Notes under the pieces: model-generated
The model's input: only the letters and a program-made list of their open reading frames with translations
Told to the model about the DNA's origin: nothing
Database searches by the model: none
Shown: positions 35,340 to 47,546 of the stretch, piece after piece
Numbering within the stretch: the first letter of the stretch is position 1
Layout: each line of letters opens with the position of its first letter
Translations under genes and position numbers: made by a program
Source of the DNA: Puccinia triticina
Taxonomy: Eukaryota; Basidiomycota; Pucciniomycetes; Pucciniales; Pucciniaceae
Direction of reading: 5' to 3'
NCBI RefSeq assembly: GCF_026914185.1
Contig: NC_070567.1
Span: 6,102,001 to 6,166,000 of the forward strand
DNA: 64,000 nucleotides

Positions 35340-37300
35340 ATGACCAGTGAAATCACTATCAGGTCTGAAACTCAAGAACAGCTAATCCAGCTTATCGATT
35401 CTCAATATTTATATGTCACTCCCAGTGCTCCTGATCAAATTCTTTTTAAGACGACAAATATCCTAATCGTTTTAATCATCGCACTCTATCTGTTTGGCGT
35501 CTTCAAACAACTCGGCAAGTCGCGTATCTGGGTAGCTCAAATCGATCCCAAAGGCTACTGGCAGCCCAACGTGAACGTTTTGCTGCCTATCTTCGCCACT
35601 GCCCATGGCATTGGTCAGTTGCCCATGTTATTTTTCTACCAGCTCCTCATGCTTTCTACTGAACTTCAATCAATGAATCACTATGATTGTTTGTTATCTA
35701 GCATTGACTGCTGCGCTGGGTTTGATGCATCTCGACTTTGGCGGACCAGTGCGCCCTTGGGCATTATCCTTTGAATCAGGCTCTTTTCTTCTTTTGCACT
35801 ATCTTAACTGGTCTAAGAGTGTGTAGCTTTTTCTTGGCTCGCTTAACAAGATGAGAGCACAATACCTATGTTTGATGCTGAAGTATTGACGAATGCCTGA
35901 TTTGAAATTTTAACAGCATGGGTGACGCTTTATGCCATGCCTCACTGCAACGAGGCTGGCCCTCGTTTGATGCATCCTCGGATTGGGTCGTCGACACGCT
36001 TCGCCTCACCAAACCTTTTCAACTCGCTCATCTTCCTAGGTTATGCAGCCCCTGTGCTTATTGGCTTCCCATTGATGATATTACAGCACCGTTCGATTGA
36101 TCAAGCTCATCAAGGATATCTAAGCCTGCTAAAAACTATTGAATCTATAGGAAATTCAAGTCCTACCGATGCACCTCTGACCACCTGGCTTCTGAATCCG
36201 ACCATGACCCTGAAGATACAAGACCTCAAAAGCGATGGTGAACAGACGCACCAGTATGGAAAATTGTTCGCCATTATGTTAATATCTGTTCATTCCATAA
36301 GTATGTAAGTTGCAATAGAAGCTTCTGCAGCCATTGTCCATCGATGCCCGAGTACGGCCAAGTCAAAACCCACTGTTGATGCGCTATTTCTTCGGTCTTA
36401 TTAGATTGTTTTTGCTCTGGGCAACACAGGCAATTTTGAGAACTCTTTTCAAACAAGTTAGGATTCACCGACGTTGTATCTGGAATCGACGGCAGGTACT
36501 AGGGCTAGACCTTTCCTCGATCCAATCTCATGAATCAAAGCAAGCCAAAGGACCGCCTTTCGACAAGGCAGAGACCGCTAGTGTTGATTCCCGCGCTGAA
36601 GGTTTCATCATTCAATTCGAATCAGTCAACAAAATTGAACCCCCAAAAACCCGAGAGGCCTCCTGTTGGATAGACTGGAAGGTTATCACTCCATGTCTTA
36701 GGCGGGGAACTGAGGTGGGCGCAGAGCTCTGGAACTCTGATTTGATACGGCACCTGGATGAGAAGGATCAAGTCCTTCAATCCAATCTCGAAGCGCAGTA
36801 TTTGACCTTGAGGCAGTACACTGCAAATACGATGTGGCAAGCGTTGCTTATCTGTATGATCTCAGGTTGCTACATCACTCTTGGCTTGTCATATGGTCCG
36901 TGCATTTTCAAACCTGGTAGAAGAGACCTCTACCGCTGCTGAAGATTCTTTCTCGCTATTCGATTGGTACTCAGTTTTTAATTCGCAGGACGCGCCAATC
37001 CGGACCTCTTATCCTCAGCTTTGTCTTAACCAGTTAAAATACGGCGGGATGATTTGGACAGTTGGGGGCTTTTTACTGGCGACAGTATGTGAAATCCTTT
37101 TGCTCTCTTTCAAGCAATTTCAAGAGAGGCTAACACTTAAAACAAAACAGCTTACAGCTATTGTTGCCTCATCGGAGTTACCCAAAGACGTTTCGCATCA
37201 AACTGATGCATCGAACTCTGAAGAACGACCAGATTCGTCAAGTTTTCAAATGTGCCATCATACAGAAAGAACACAGCCATTTCGCATTCATGAGTTTTAA
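35340..37300 (+). CDS. Unidentified multi-pass membrane protein
   Basis: No family recognised. From the ATG at 35340 a short soluble N-terminus leads to about eight hydrophobic segments: ILIVLIIALYLFGVF, VNVLLPIFATAHGI, SGSFLLLHYLNW, NSLIFLGYAAPVLIGFPLMI, LFAIMLISVHS, LIRLFLLWATQAIL, TMWQALLICMIS and GGMIWTVGGFLLATVCEILLLSF. A hydrophilic loop of about 120 residues precedes the last two, and a Ser-rich tail ends at 37300. Introns at 35614-35701 (GTCAGT..CTAG) and 35819-35916 (GTGTGT..ACAG) are supported by frame. The junctions near 36304-36360 and 36864-36920 are needed but not certain; each could be a ~57-nt intron. A seven- to eight-pass sensor or transporter is possible but unproven. It stands alone between a Copia element and a MITE. 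Confidence 0.6.
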
Positions 37301-37595
37301 ATATTATCAAGATGAATTATCAGAGAAGAAACTATTCGGATTTCACCAATTTACCCTTTGATTTATCAGTCCATCATTGGGATCACCGAAGTTGAAAGAG
37401 TTGTATTTTTAACCACACATGATTTGACTTGATGTAGTGGTCTGAGTTTCTTGAAGAAGCAAAAATTCACTTTGACTGAATAATCTTCAATATTTTCCTA
37501 CATGCTAGACTAGATAATTTTATTTATTTATTTGTTTGTTTGTTGAATCAATAAACAAATGCCATCTTGATACTTGAAGATTTTTGATACACTAG
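37301..37595. other. 3' flank of the membrane-protein gene
   Basis: AT-rich, with a TTTA/TTTG tandem run (about 37520-37545). No gene is visible. Confidence 0.3.
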
Positions 37596-37604
37596 AGGCC
37601 AAGT

Positions 37605-38523
37605 CTAGCTTAACTAAGCCTCTTGAACGGAGGGTCCGGGGGACCCCGCCCGGAGGGCTCTCCGTAGGGGAAGCTTATGCATAATGTCTGAAAGCTGGCA
37701 GACAAGGGAAGGATTTTCAACCCTAAAAACACAAAAACAGAATTTAAAAATCAACAAGATATGTACAGAGACATCTGAGTAGACGGTTCTCTCAACAGTA
37801 CTGAAGTGCACCCTCACCCAAGTTTCTGAGGCATAAAATCCAAAACTGATTGTAGGAACCTGTTTTGAAGGTCAAAGGAATCCTGAAGGATATTCCATTG
37901 CTCTGAAGATCCAATTTTGGATTTTCTGATAATAGGGGGTATCAAATATGACAAAATCCACCATTATGTAATTGACGGGTTTGAAAAAACCGACCATTTT
38001 TAAAACATGCTGGTCCTTCTTCTATTCCATTTTGGGAACCACTGGTGACAAATTTCATTTTTGGCTAATTGACTGGTTTCTAATTGTGGATTTCTCATAT
38101 TTGATACCCCCTAATATGCACAATTGAATATCCTATCTGCAACAATTGAGTGGCTACAGGTGTAGGATCTGCAGATATCTGCAGGCTTGTGAATCCAATA
38201 TCCACAAGGCATGATGGTTGTAATGCCTTGGTTTACATTTTGTTGTGTTTTTTTATTTTTAAAAGATTATTACAAGGAAAACGGTTGGGATTGAGGAGAT
38301 GAGACCAGCACCATTTGAAAGCTGTGGTTCTGAAGTATATTTTGGGTCTGGGACAGGTCCGCAGGAGCTGAGGGGGAGGCTGGGGGATGCTAAGTCCAGC
38401 CATTCATGATTTCTTTCTCAGCCATATTTTTTACTTTGTGCACAAGTCCCTCCCTGCGGGAGGGGCCCCTTTGCGGCCAGCCACAGCAAGCCTCCCACCA
38501 GGGGGGGGATTGTGTCAAGTTAG
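37605..38523. mobile_element. MITE with 9-bp duplication (Mutator-like), copy B
   Basis: 919 bp flanked by the exact 9-bp repeat AGGCCAAGT (37596-37604, 38524-38532). Ends CTAGCTTAACT and, reversed, CTAACTTGACA. It shares the GC-rich end hairpins with copy A at 21646-22183 (GGAGGGTCCGGGGGACCCCG, and GTCCCTCCCTGCGGGAGGGG), but the interiors are largely different. No coding capacity. Confidence 0.8.
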
Positions 38524-38532
38524 AGGCCAAGT

Positions 38533-39982
38533 CATCTTTGCCAATGTACTTTTAAGCTGGATTAAATTCCAGAAGAACTCCCCATTACACTTCATGACAA
38601 AAATAAAATTTCAACTTTGCTAAACTCAAGGCCCCATTGGTTAGTGTTGTGAATTTTGAAAATTCAGCAGACATCTCTTTTGCCCTCAGTTTTTGCAGGG
38701 AAAGTTTTCTTTTCACATTTAACTTGAAATATAATATCCATGAGGCTTAATTATCATGCAACAAATAGGGAATTAGTATTTTGGTTACAGCAGAAGCAAG
38801 AAAGCTTGCGGGCTCATGTGGCTAAAAATAATTTCTACATTTCAGCCACAGTCCTGTACACCACAGGTCAAAATTTTTGGGTGGAACTTGTTGGATTTTT
38901 GTCCTCCTGGACTCTCCTCTTTTTGCCTTCTGCCTCCATTCCCCTTCCTAGTCACCTCACTGGACTCCATTAGCCTCAATCTGCTCACTACTTATGCTCA
39001 AACAAATCTTATGATATAGTTGTACTTTGTGGTCATGATTGCCTTCTGTACTTACCTTGTGACCTTGTCCCTGCCGAGATTAGATTGTCAATCTTTCCCT
39101 TGCTCCTTATTCTCTGATGCGCGCGCGCTCTGCTTGTGACAGACTTGTGATACCTTTGAGAGTTCCATATCCTTCTATTCATTTTCATTTCATATTCATT
39201 ATGCTGTCTCTCACAAGTTGATCCATGTATGTAGTCTACATAAACATAGCCTACCACATGCAATCAACCCCATCGGTTCATCTCATTCTTTTTCCGCGTC
39301 ACCCTTGAGCCGCATCCAGTGAGCACTCATACTCACTGTCCCCCTTCCTTGAGCCTTTTGGCCTCTCTTGTTGTGCTTGCTTTAGTCATTGCTTCCGGAG
39401 TCAAATCTCAACAGAACTTGTTGGCTTGACCCCACACTGTGCCGCGGTCGAGCACTGGTCAGGCATAACCTGATCTGTACAATCCTGCCAGATTGGGCTG
39501 CCTGCCGTCAAAAACTGGCAGGGTTCCGACATCAGCCTACCTGCATTCGTGCCGTTGGCTTGACCGCATCACTCTAGACAAAGAAAAAGGTGCAATCCCG
39601 CCAAATTGGGCTGCCTGACGTCAAAAACTGGCAGGATTCTGCTGTTGGCCTACCTGTTGGCTTGACTGCACCAAATTAGAAAAAGAAAAAAAATATTTTC
39701 TGATTTCTTTTTCTAAGCCTGTTTGAATATCAGGAAGAGACTACACATTTCATGAAAAAAAAAATTCATAAAAACAGCTTGTAAAAAAAAGTCAGAAAAA
39801 TGGAATTCACATGGTTAATTTAGAAAATTGTGTGAATAAATCTCCGGAACTTTTTTAGTGAGCATGAAGTTATTAGTCCATTTTAGAAATGCTCCCTGAT
39901 TTGGCAGCTGCAGGGTAACATGCATGGTGTATGCAAAATGGAATGAACTGGAGTGATCTCAAGTCCTGCAGTGCTGACGTTG
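38533..39982. other. Unassigned repeat-like stretch
   Basis: No gene is visible. Around 39180-39420 the order of a TATA-like CTACATAAAC, a C/T-rich tract and an end ATCTCAACA resembles the 3' half of the LTR at 13741-14641, so a decayed LTR is likely. Near 39480 and 39595 a short unit (AATCC(T/C)GCCA(G/A)ATTGGGCTGCCTG) occurs twice. Boundaries could not be set. Confidence 0.3.
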
Positions 39983-40118
39983 TAGAAGACGGAAAAGGGG
40001 AAAAATAAAAAGTTTTTCTATGCCACATAATTACTCATACTAGGCCTCAAGATACCACCAAATGGACCCCAGAAATGGATTCTACAGCCAATATCACCCC
40101 TAGTCACCACTGTTACAT
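39983..40118 (+). repeat. Truncated LTR, family A (copy 3, 5' end only)
   Basis: Matches the first ~135 bases of the LTRs at 10745 and 32091 (GTAGAAGACGGAAAAG, CTAGGCCTCAAGATACCACC, TCACCCCTAGTCACCACTG). It stops abruptly at 40118, where unrelated sequence begins TGTTACATATTAGC. That sequence starts like an LTR itself, so a later insertion or a deletion could have cut it. Confidence 0.7.
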
Positions 40119-40697
40119 ATTAGCTAAATACACTCCTTTACACTATGAAAAAAACTCGAGAAACTGCTGCCAGTTGACATGTGGCATACTTGAGTCAATA
40201 CTCAATTAGAACCAGGTTCATACAAATGAATCCCAGGCTGGAAAAGCCTGGAATATTTTTAAGTTGCTCAAAATCTTTCTAGTGCACAGCTGTGCACTAG
40301 ACAAGACTGAGCTGATCTGAGGCAATTGCTCAGCTGGGATCTGCATGGTCACTGAGGCAAATGCTCAGCTGGGATCCAAGGTTTGCCAACCTGGGCTTGT
40401 CAGCCAGCATCAGCCTGCCGCCCGGTCAACAAGACCCCCCCCCCCCCCTCAGTTTTGACTAGGAATAGCTCCTGGTCAACAACAGAAAACCATGTCAACC
40501 AGGAGCAATCCCTCCCGTTCAAAAACAAACCCACTCAATGAACAGCACATTCCGGTCATCAAGTGGATACATAACCCACTTGATGACCAGCACACACCAG
40601 TCATCAAGTGGGTCTCAGCCCCCTCAATGACTGGCACAGTCATATTGCACAAGTGAAAAGAAAGGTCCAAGTGAAGTGGGCGTTGAACCCACAACCT
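40119..40697. other. Unassigned stretch
   Basis: No gene is visible. It contains a run of C at about 40434-40448 and a repeated theme of GTCATCAAGTGGGT and CTCAATGANNGGCA (40550-40640), suggesting short local duplications. Confidence 0.25.
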
Positions 40698-40730
40698 CGT
40701 GTACTGTGAGAGTTGAACTCACATACTCAA

Positions 40731-40767
<37 letters not shown>

Positions 40768-40769
40768 AC
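40698..40769 (-). tRNA. tRNA-like sequence (probable pseudo-tRNA or SINE head)
   Basis: On the minus strand 72 nt fold as a cloverleaf: 7-bp acceptor stem GTGTACT/AGTACAC, D arm GCTC..GAGC, T arm GTGAG-TTCAACT-CTCAC. The A box TAGCTCAATGG and B box GTTCAACTC fit pol III consensus. The anticodon arm is defective: the stem has a mismatch and position 33 is not T. The loop CATGAAT would give TGA, but a serine tRNA needs a long variable arm that is absent. Directly downstream (40675-40697) lies a second T-arm-like unit, GTGGGTTCAACGCCCAC. Not a credible functional tRNA; a tRNA-derived element is possible. Confidence 0.45.
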
Positions 40770-43700
40770 ATTGCTATGTTGCAGTTGAATACAGTAGATG
40801 TATGCTTATGATGATGTGTGGTGGTGTTGCCTCCAATGGTGATTGGATGTGTAAGCAACAATGTGTTAAGCAGTGCTAGATTGACACTTCAACAGTCAGG
40901 TCACCAAGTGGATACATAAGGAATCCCTCCCGGTTGACAACTGGGTACAACCTTGTCATCAAGAGGGCCGAGGGCTGTTGGAGGCTTGCTTTGCAAGACA
41001 CACGCCCGCAGCAGAGGGACTTCGTTAAGTTTGCTTTTATAGCCACTCCCACCCGCCATCTCACCTCTGCCCAACCCGGCCAGTGCAAAGCAAAAACAAA
41101 CGCCAAGACCATTGCAGGTCAAACAACCATCTCCGTTATGGAGCTCCGTCCGGTGCTAGGCCGGCGGCAGCGCTGGGAGGGGAAAAGATGCCTGGTGGCT
41201 GCCCTCACGGATTGGTCCAGATGAGTCGTAGAGAGTCGAAGTGATAGCTGTGGGGAAAGTGGTTTTGAGATTTGTTTTTCGCCGGGGTTGAGATCCTCGG
41301 CAACGGTTTGTTTTGTCGGAATTCTGGAAGGGACTGGATTAGGATTCTTGAGGGTCGGACTCTTGATGATCAATAGACTCCTGATGGCGGATCAGAATGC
41401 CATGCCGCTCCCCTCCTCCAAGTTCCGCAAACTTGGACTCGGGGAGGCAACATGTCACATATATTTCATCATCTCCTTGCGCGCCGTGCGCGCGCACACA
41501 ACACAACACAAATAGACAAGAACACAAAAGGAAACAGAAAACAGAATCAAAACAGAACAGCACAACAGAGCTCAGAAGGATAGAAATAGAGTAGAAAAAT
41601 GGGAAAACCACAGCATAGGAAATGAGAGAGACATGACACAAACCAAACAGAAAAATAAAAGAAATAGATCAGAAACCAAAGACAAGCAATAAAACCCACA
41701 GCACAAGCTGTGTTAGGACCAAGAAAGGGAAGGAGGAGGGAATAAAGAGGGGAATGAGGAATAAGGGATGAGAAGAAGGGACAGTTTGAGAAACTTGAGT
41801 CTTGAGGGTCTTGATCTTGAGGAGAGCGCCGGTGAGATTCTTGAACTGAAAATTCCTTTGGCTACCGGTTTGCCCACCACACCGTCGTTAAGGCTCCACC
41901 GCAGTGCCACCGCCTCATATTCCTCCAGGTACAGGTAATGTCCCAGTCTCATCTGCACCTCTTGCCATAAACTTTTCTACATTCGCCATTTGTCTACCCT
42001 TACAGTAAAATGTGTCAAACACCCCAATATTCCACCCCAAGGAAGCCCCCAACAACCACCTTGCAACCCCACCTCCACCAATCACCAATCCATTTTTGGC
42101 CCAGGATTCAATGGCATTCTGGAATTATGTTTTGTTTCCGCAGTCTTAAGCAAACACAAGGGCTTGAGTTTTGATGGGGTGAAATCAATGTTGAAGGTCA
42201 ATGCCATTGGGACAATTGTGCAAACATCAATTTCATGCGACAACGGGAGGGGGCTTGGCCCAGCCTACGCCATCGGGATGGTTCATCACCTGACGGTATG
42301 TAAGTCAGATGATCTTGCACTACATTTTTGCTGACTTTATGTTGCATCACAGACCCCACCAACCAGTGTCTTTGTAGAATACCTCATCTCGCTGGGACTA
42401 TCATCCAAGGTCAGCATTAATTCGGCGCTATTGGGTTGTTGGGTGTGGTTCTTTGGTTCTTTGACAGGAATGTGTCAACCCGGTTGTGATCTTAATGTTT
42501 GGGTTAATTAGCTCACTACGTGGTTTCAAATGTAAGGCTTTTTGCTCACGTAGTTCTTGCCCGTGCAGCTTATTTCCGGGCGAATTGATTAGGAATGGAC
42601 ATGAATTTTTATTGCTCATTTGTTATTCCCCTATGCATGAGATTGACAACCAATGTTAATCATTACGTCGTAGCTAAGCTATGTGCAGAGTGGGACTGGG
42701 GGCTTCTTGTATCTGGTTGCATGCTTTGGCAAGTTAATCGAGGTAGCTCAAATCATGCACGGATTTGTCTGATGGGAATTGTGATGATGTTTTCTCCTGA
42801 GCCTAGCTTCAATGCAGCTCATCCGCGGTCTGAACCCAATCTAAGGTTGATTTTTAATTGGCTTGTCTTAATACTGCGACATGAGCAAATACTACTTGAA
42901 ACGGCACATTGTGACCCCCTGATGATAGTGATATGTTTAAGGTGTAGGTTAGGGCCTCATCCTGCAGCAAAAAAGCACCCTTAACATGTAGGTATATTAA
43001 TCTAACTGTCTGGTCAAGAATCAAATTGAGATCCTTAGTTATTGGCTATACCACTATGTTAAATTTGCGCGAAGGGAATGGGTGGACTGAGGGAGCATAT
43101 TAGCGGGGTTCTTGTGGTTGGGTCATATTGAAACATTTTCATTTTCATGGGGCAAATTGTGGCAAGCCAATCTTAATACTTCATGCTAATTAAAAAACCA
43201 AGGAGTTTGGAAACTCAAGACCTGTCATGATTAGAAGTCTGATTGTGAAGATGTTAAGCAAAAACATGACTTTAGATAGGCCTATAAGGTCTGGATGCCC
43301 CTCAGACTGGGTTCCCCATTAAGGCATGATTGCTTGTCAGGTGTGTTAAAACTGTAGGTAGACCCCGCAGCGGCGCAGCCGCCTTAGCCTCTAGTACTAC
43401 TTAAATACCCAACAACTCAAATGAAAAAGATAGTGTGGAAATTTTGATCTGAAGCTTGAGTACCTATTGGTACTGAAGATTGATTTTTGCATATTGCAAT
43501 CAAACAAAACTTCTGATTACATTTGAATCCTTGTGTGTACTAGCAGCACACTTATTTTACATTTGATGTATAAAAGAGTGCAGCTTTTTGCCAAACCACT
43601 ATGTGATGTTTTACACTTGGAAAAAGTATAATTGAAACAACTTTGAAGGCCCATATGCAGTTCCCCATTGGAGGTGCCTTTGCACACTCCAGGCTCAGAG

Positions 43701-44357
43701 ACCTCACAAGTGCAGAAGTGCTCATATTTACCCAGGGAAGCTTTGCTTCATGATGCTGAATTTGAATTACAATTTAAAATGGGGGTCCATCATTGCAGTG
43801 ATAATAAATTTACTTCACATGTGGCTGTTGTGGCTGTGGGATTATTTCCAAAAATGTGCGATAAGATGAGCTGTAAAAAATTGATATGAAAACAACAACA
43901 AAAAACAAGTCCTTTGCAAAGCCATCTTTTTGTGACTCAAATGACTAGTACTACAAGGGAAAACATGAGATAAAATCTTCAAAATGTATCAACTACATTC
44001 ACATAAATATATCAGGTTCAGTCGGATCGTGTGGTCGTAAGGTTCAAGTAAGTTATCGACATTATAGGATGAATGAGGTTTATTTGGGGATATAAAGTAA
44101 GAAAATTTGGGCGAAATGATGACTAGAGGTGTATCACATTTGATTTGTGTCCATTGGAGAAGAAGAAAGTAATCAAGTACAAATTCCGTTTTTTTCGTGG
44201 GGGTGGGCTGATCGTACAAAAGGAACATGAAATATGCAGTTCGAATTCACGATTCTTCAGTTTTTATCGATAGCTGAGATGTGCGGAGGAAGATATCCCG
44301 GCGGGACAGTTATAGGACGCGTCGTTGTATTCCGGTCGTTGGATTGCTGCGTCAGCT
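40770..44357. other. Long stretch without a supported gene
   Basis: Short frames on both strands show no recognisable domains or convincing splice structure. Features seen: A-rich plus-strand tract at 41500-41720, a CG alternation (GCGCGCC..GCGCGCGC) at 41480-41495, and a GC-rich hairpin-like GCAGCGGCGCAGCCGC at 43367-43382. A plus frame at 41990-42334 could be a remnant of something coding but cannot be named. Probably old repeat sequence. Confidence 0.3.
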
Positions 44358-45116
44358 TTACTGTGGAAATAGGGATCGATGAACAGTACGCTGGTGTCGA
44401 AGGAGATCGCTTCGCTGACGGAATGCCCGTTGACAACCCGGGACATCACAGCCATACTCCGGCTCGAGCTTAAGATGGACACTTTCAATGTGATCTGGTT
44501 GATATCCGAATACAATGTTAATCCATGGAGATAAGTCTTACAGTTAGTTTTGACACTTACATCTCAATCTCTCATTTCTAGTAAAACTAGCTTGACAGAA
44601 TCCGCACACTTTGTCGGCCGGTGCTTCGCGTCGTAGAGAACCTCCACGATTCACCGAGTCCACTCTCTTCTGGTTGGTGATTCGAGCTGGGGGTGATTCA
44701 GCAGTTACTGCGCTCCGCTCGACTCGTACTCCGCTAGTCTGAGGTGGGATGGAATAACTGTAACCCACGAATTGCCCCGGGGCAAAATGGTGGGTGGGGA
44801 GATATTGATTGGAAGTTTTGGTGGAATCCAGATGGGATGGTCCAGTGCTACTTGAAAGTGCTCCTTGAGAAGAATAATCGTGGTGATATTGGGAATGTGT
44901 TGCTGAAAGCGGCACGTGTGAGGTGTAGGTGACATTCGATGCGTGTGGATAGGTAGAGGTATGCTGTTGGTGACCGCCATTTTCCTCAAGGCATACACGC
45001 AAATTTTCTAAACATTGGGCCATATCTACTGCCAGCGCATCGAATTCAGTTCTACGAGCATCAGAGGTTGACATCCACGAGGAATAATGTTGATCGGGAT
45101 TATAGGCGGGGTTCAT
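44358..45116 (-). CDS. C2H2 zinc-finger protein (two fingers)
   Basis: Two minus-strand exons (44561-45116 and 44358-44494; GTAAGT donor, ACCAG acceptor) sum to 693 nt, 230 aa. The N-terminal 150 residues are His/Ser/Tyr/Gln-rich and disordered. At the C-terminus a canonical finger spans the intron (CGFCQASFTRNERLR then H-x4-H), followed by a second finger (CDVPGCQRAFRQRSDLLRH, closing His in QRTVH). Such pairs bind DNA, so a transcription factor is the natural reading; target unknown. An in-frame ATG further upstream (45257) would add 47 residues; I chose 45116 because the added part is unlike the rest. The window shows no hint of regulation. Confidence 0.75.
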
Positions 45117-47546
45117 ACTGTCTAAAGAGTCTATTTTTCCGGGCCTATGATCAGAGCGGAGATAGCAATGTGTAAAACAAAGGGCGGTTTTGAAAAGTGC
45201 CAAAAATTCAACAGCAATCCCAATGTCTAGCACTCTATCTATCTGGATCGAGACCAAAAAAGAGGTGGTAGTAAGGCTTAGAACACTGACTGATTTATTT
45301 CAAGAGCTCGAGTGCAATATTTCCAAACACAGGTTAGATAAGCTGTCAGATGCTAGAGTTCCTTGTTGCCTAAACTTCCGAATTGATCACACATTCTAGT
45401 GGCCTTATATACCTATACCGATAGCCTGAAGCTTCCAGTCCTCCCTTCTTTCGCCAGCCGGAAGAGAAGTGGTTGCTGTTCCTGGACGATAAGAGCCCTG
45501 CGAGGTCTTCGGGCGGCGATGAAGTATATTCTTGCGAGCCGTTGCCTACAACGGGATAGCAGAATACGTGCCGGAAATGTTATTGCTGTGGATTCCCAGG
45601 CGGTGGCTCATCGCTCTGTTGTTCTGATAGCACCTGGCAGCACAAAGTGATACTCACCGAGCTGGGAGTTTAATGCAAAGTAAATCCAAACTCATCGCAT
45701 TTCTGAAGCGCACAGGATCCTCTCTTTCTAGCTGGTAAGTCAAGTTGAGCTGTGCAGCAAGCCATCGCGGGAGGGGAGGAAATGACAGCAAAGATGAGCT
45801 TGGTATAGCTTGGTACTGTGGTAGACTTTGTCTAGGTCTACCAGAATCTTGCCGCCCTTACGGGTCTGTTAGCGCCCACGGACTCACTACTTGGGATACA
45901 ATACCGGCGAAATTTGGTTATCTTCAGATACGTTTTTTTTGCCGGTATGTAATTCTTGTATACTGTGTTAGACCGCCTTTAAGCTGGATATTAGAGGTCT
46001 GGACTCCAGCTCTTAGAAATTGTCACCGGAAAATGAGGGATCAACGAATTTTAAAGACCCAAGCCGGCTGAACGGTGCGTGCTGTGATTGCTTGGTTTTT
46101 TTTGCGGATTTGGCTTTCGCCATTTTGAGTACAAGTAAAAGATATTCCTACTTGGGTCGCATGGTTTTACACCATTTAATTACACCACAACTGTCAGTCC
46201 CAATGGTTATGAACCAGGTATTGTAGTCTTTCGGCGTGAGTGCATCACGTGAGTTTAGTTCAAATTCAACTGTTACCTGCATGTTTGTAGATGAATTTGA
46301 AGACAAGTTTGCTTCAGGTTGTCTGTATCCTGTGGAAATCCGGTCTGGTGGTCGACCAAGGCGCAGGGGAATATTCAAGCTCCGATCCTTGGCTCTTGAA
46401 GACTCGAAGGCATTAGATGATATCATCGTCTCAGGCCAAACAGGCTGTCTCGTAGATATTATTTACTAAGGATAACCTATCCATCAGGCCGCGGAGATCA
46501 CATGCTATGTAGTACTATGTACATGCTGAGTGTTCCAATGGGCAGTGTTGCAGATATTTACATTGTTACCACACGCATGATATTCTCCGAAAAGGCTTGG
46601 TAGATTTTCTGCATACGTGGCAAGCTACGAAGGTGACACCATAACAGGAAAACCAGAATGCTCGGCAGGTGCCGATGTAGCTCGTGTGGCTATACATAAA
46701 TATCAGGAAGGTGCAGTAGTGAGCCTACTGGGCTAAGTCTCAACCGACATGAATCTCGTTCTTCGCCAAGAAAACGTGGTTTATGGGAATAAATGCCTTC
46801 AGGCAAGCAACCCGCATTTGCGACTTTTTCTGCAAGGATATCCGAAAAGGCAAAGACACTTGCCTGCGCCATGGTGAGCCGGAGATGTTGGAACTTTGAC
46901 TTCGAGGAGGGCCCAGAAGATTTGGGAATGTCCGAACTCTAACAACACCAGTTAGGAAGCACCCTTAATGTGTCGGAGGGAGAAGCGGGGCCCGGCATTA
47001 TGGGTGAGACAAGTGTTCCCAGGGCTGTGGAATTTGCGCTCAAAGAAAGATGATGGTAAATCTGAGAAGCACCATGTCCACCTGTTATGTTTCGTTTATA
47101 GCAGTTTCGACTCCGAGAAAGTGGCAGAGGGGGTTAAGATTTTCCTCACCCAGCTGAACTTTGATACTACACCGGCGCGTTGGCCGATGTCGGCCCGCGC
47201 CGCGCGGCACCGGGCAGTAAGAACTTGACAACTAGACTTCAGGCCCAGCCAAAGTGTGTCTTCCCCAAACTTAATCTAAATGCGTGGGTTGTAATGGACT
47301 AATTAAGCTTATTACAAACGTAAATGAGTAAAACAGCTGAATGAACGATTTCATGAAATTGCTTGTCGCGAAAGTATATCATACGGATATGCGTTGCTAT
47401 CATGCCGGCGAGTTTCTTCCAAAGTGGTGAAGTAAAACCACACCAATGTTTCGATTATACAAGCGAGTGACAGCCAATAATCAATCTAACAAAGCAAGTT
47501 TCCACCAAAGGAGTTTGTATTTGGGCTTGCTTAAACGACTTGCCAT
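45117..47546. other. Intergenic stretch, no supported gene
   Basis: Frames at 45399-45650, 46148-46426 (minus), 46236-46469 and 46690-46872 (minus) lack known domains and convincing introns. Part of it should be promoter for the minus-strand C2H2 gene and 3' flank of the minus-strand SNRNP27 gene. Confidence 0.25.

Noticed and set aside
40119..40697. LTR starting TGTTACATATTAGC
   Set aside because: The start looks like an LTR tip, but no matching end or target duplication was found, so it is not listed as an element.
41990..42334. Possible coding remnant with a GLGPAYAIG segment
   Set aside because: Glycine-rich segment suggested an enzyme, but nothing upstream or downstream supports it.
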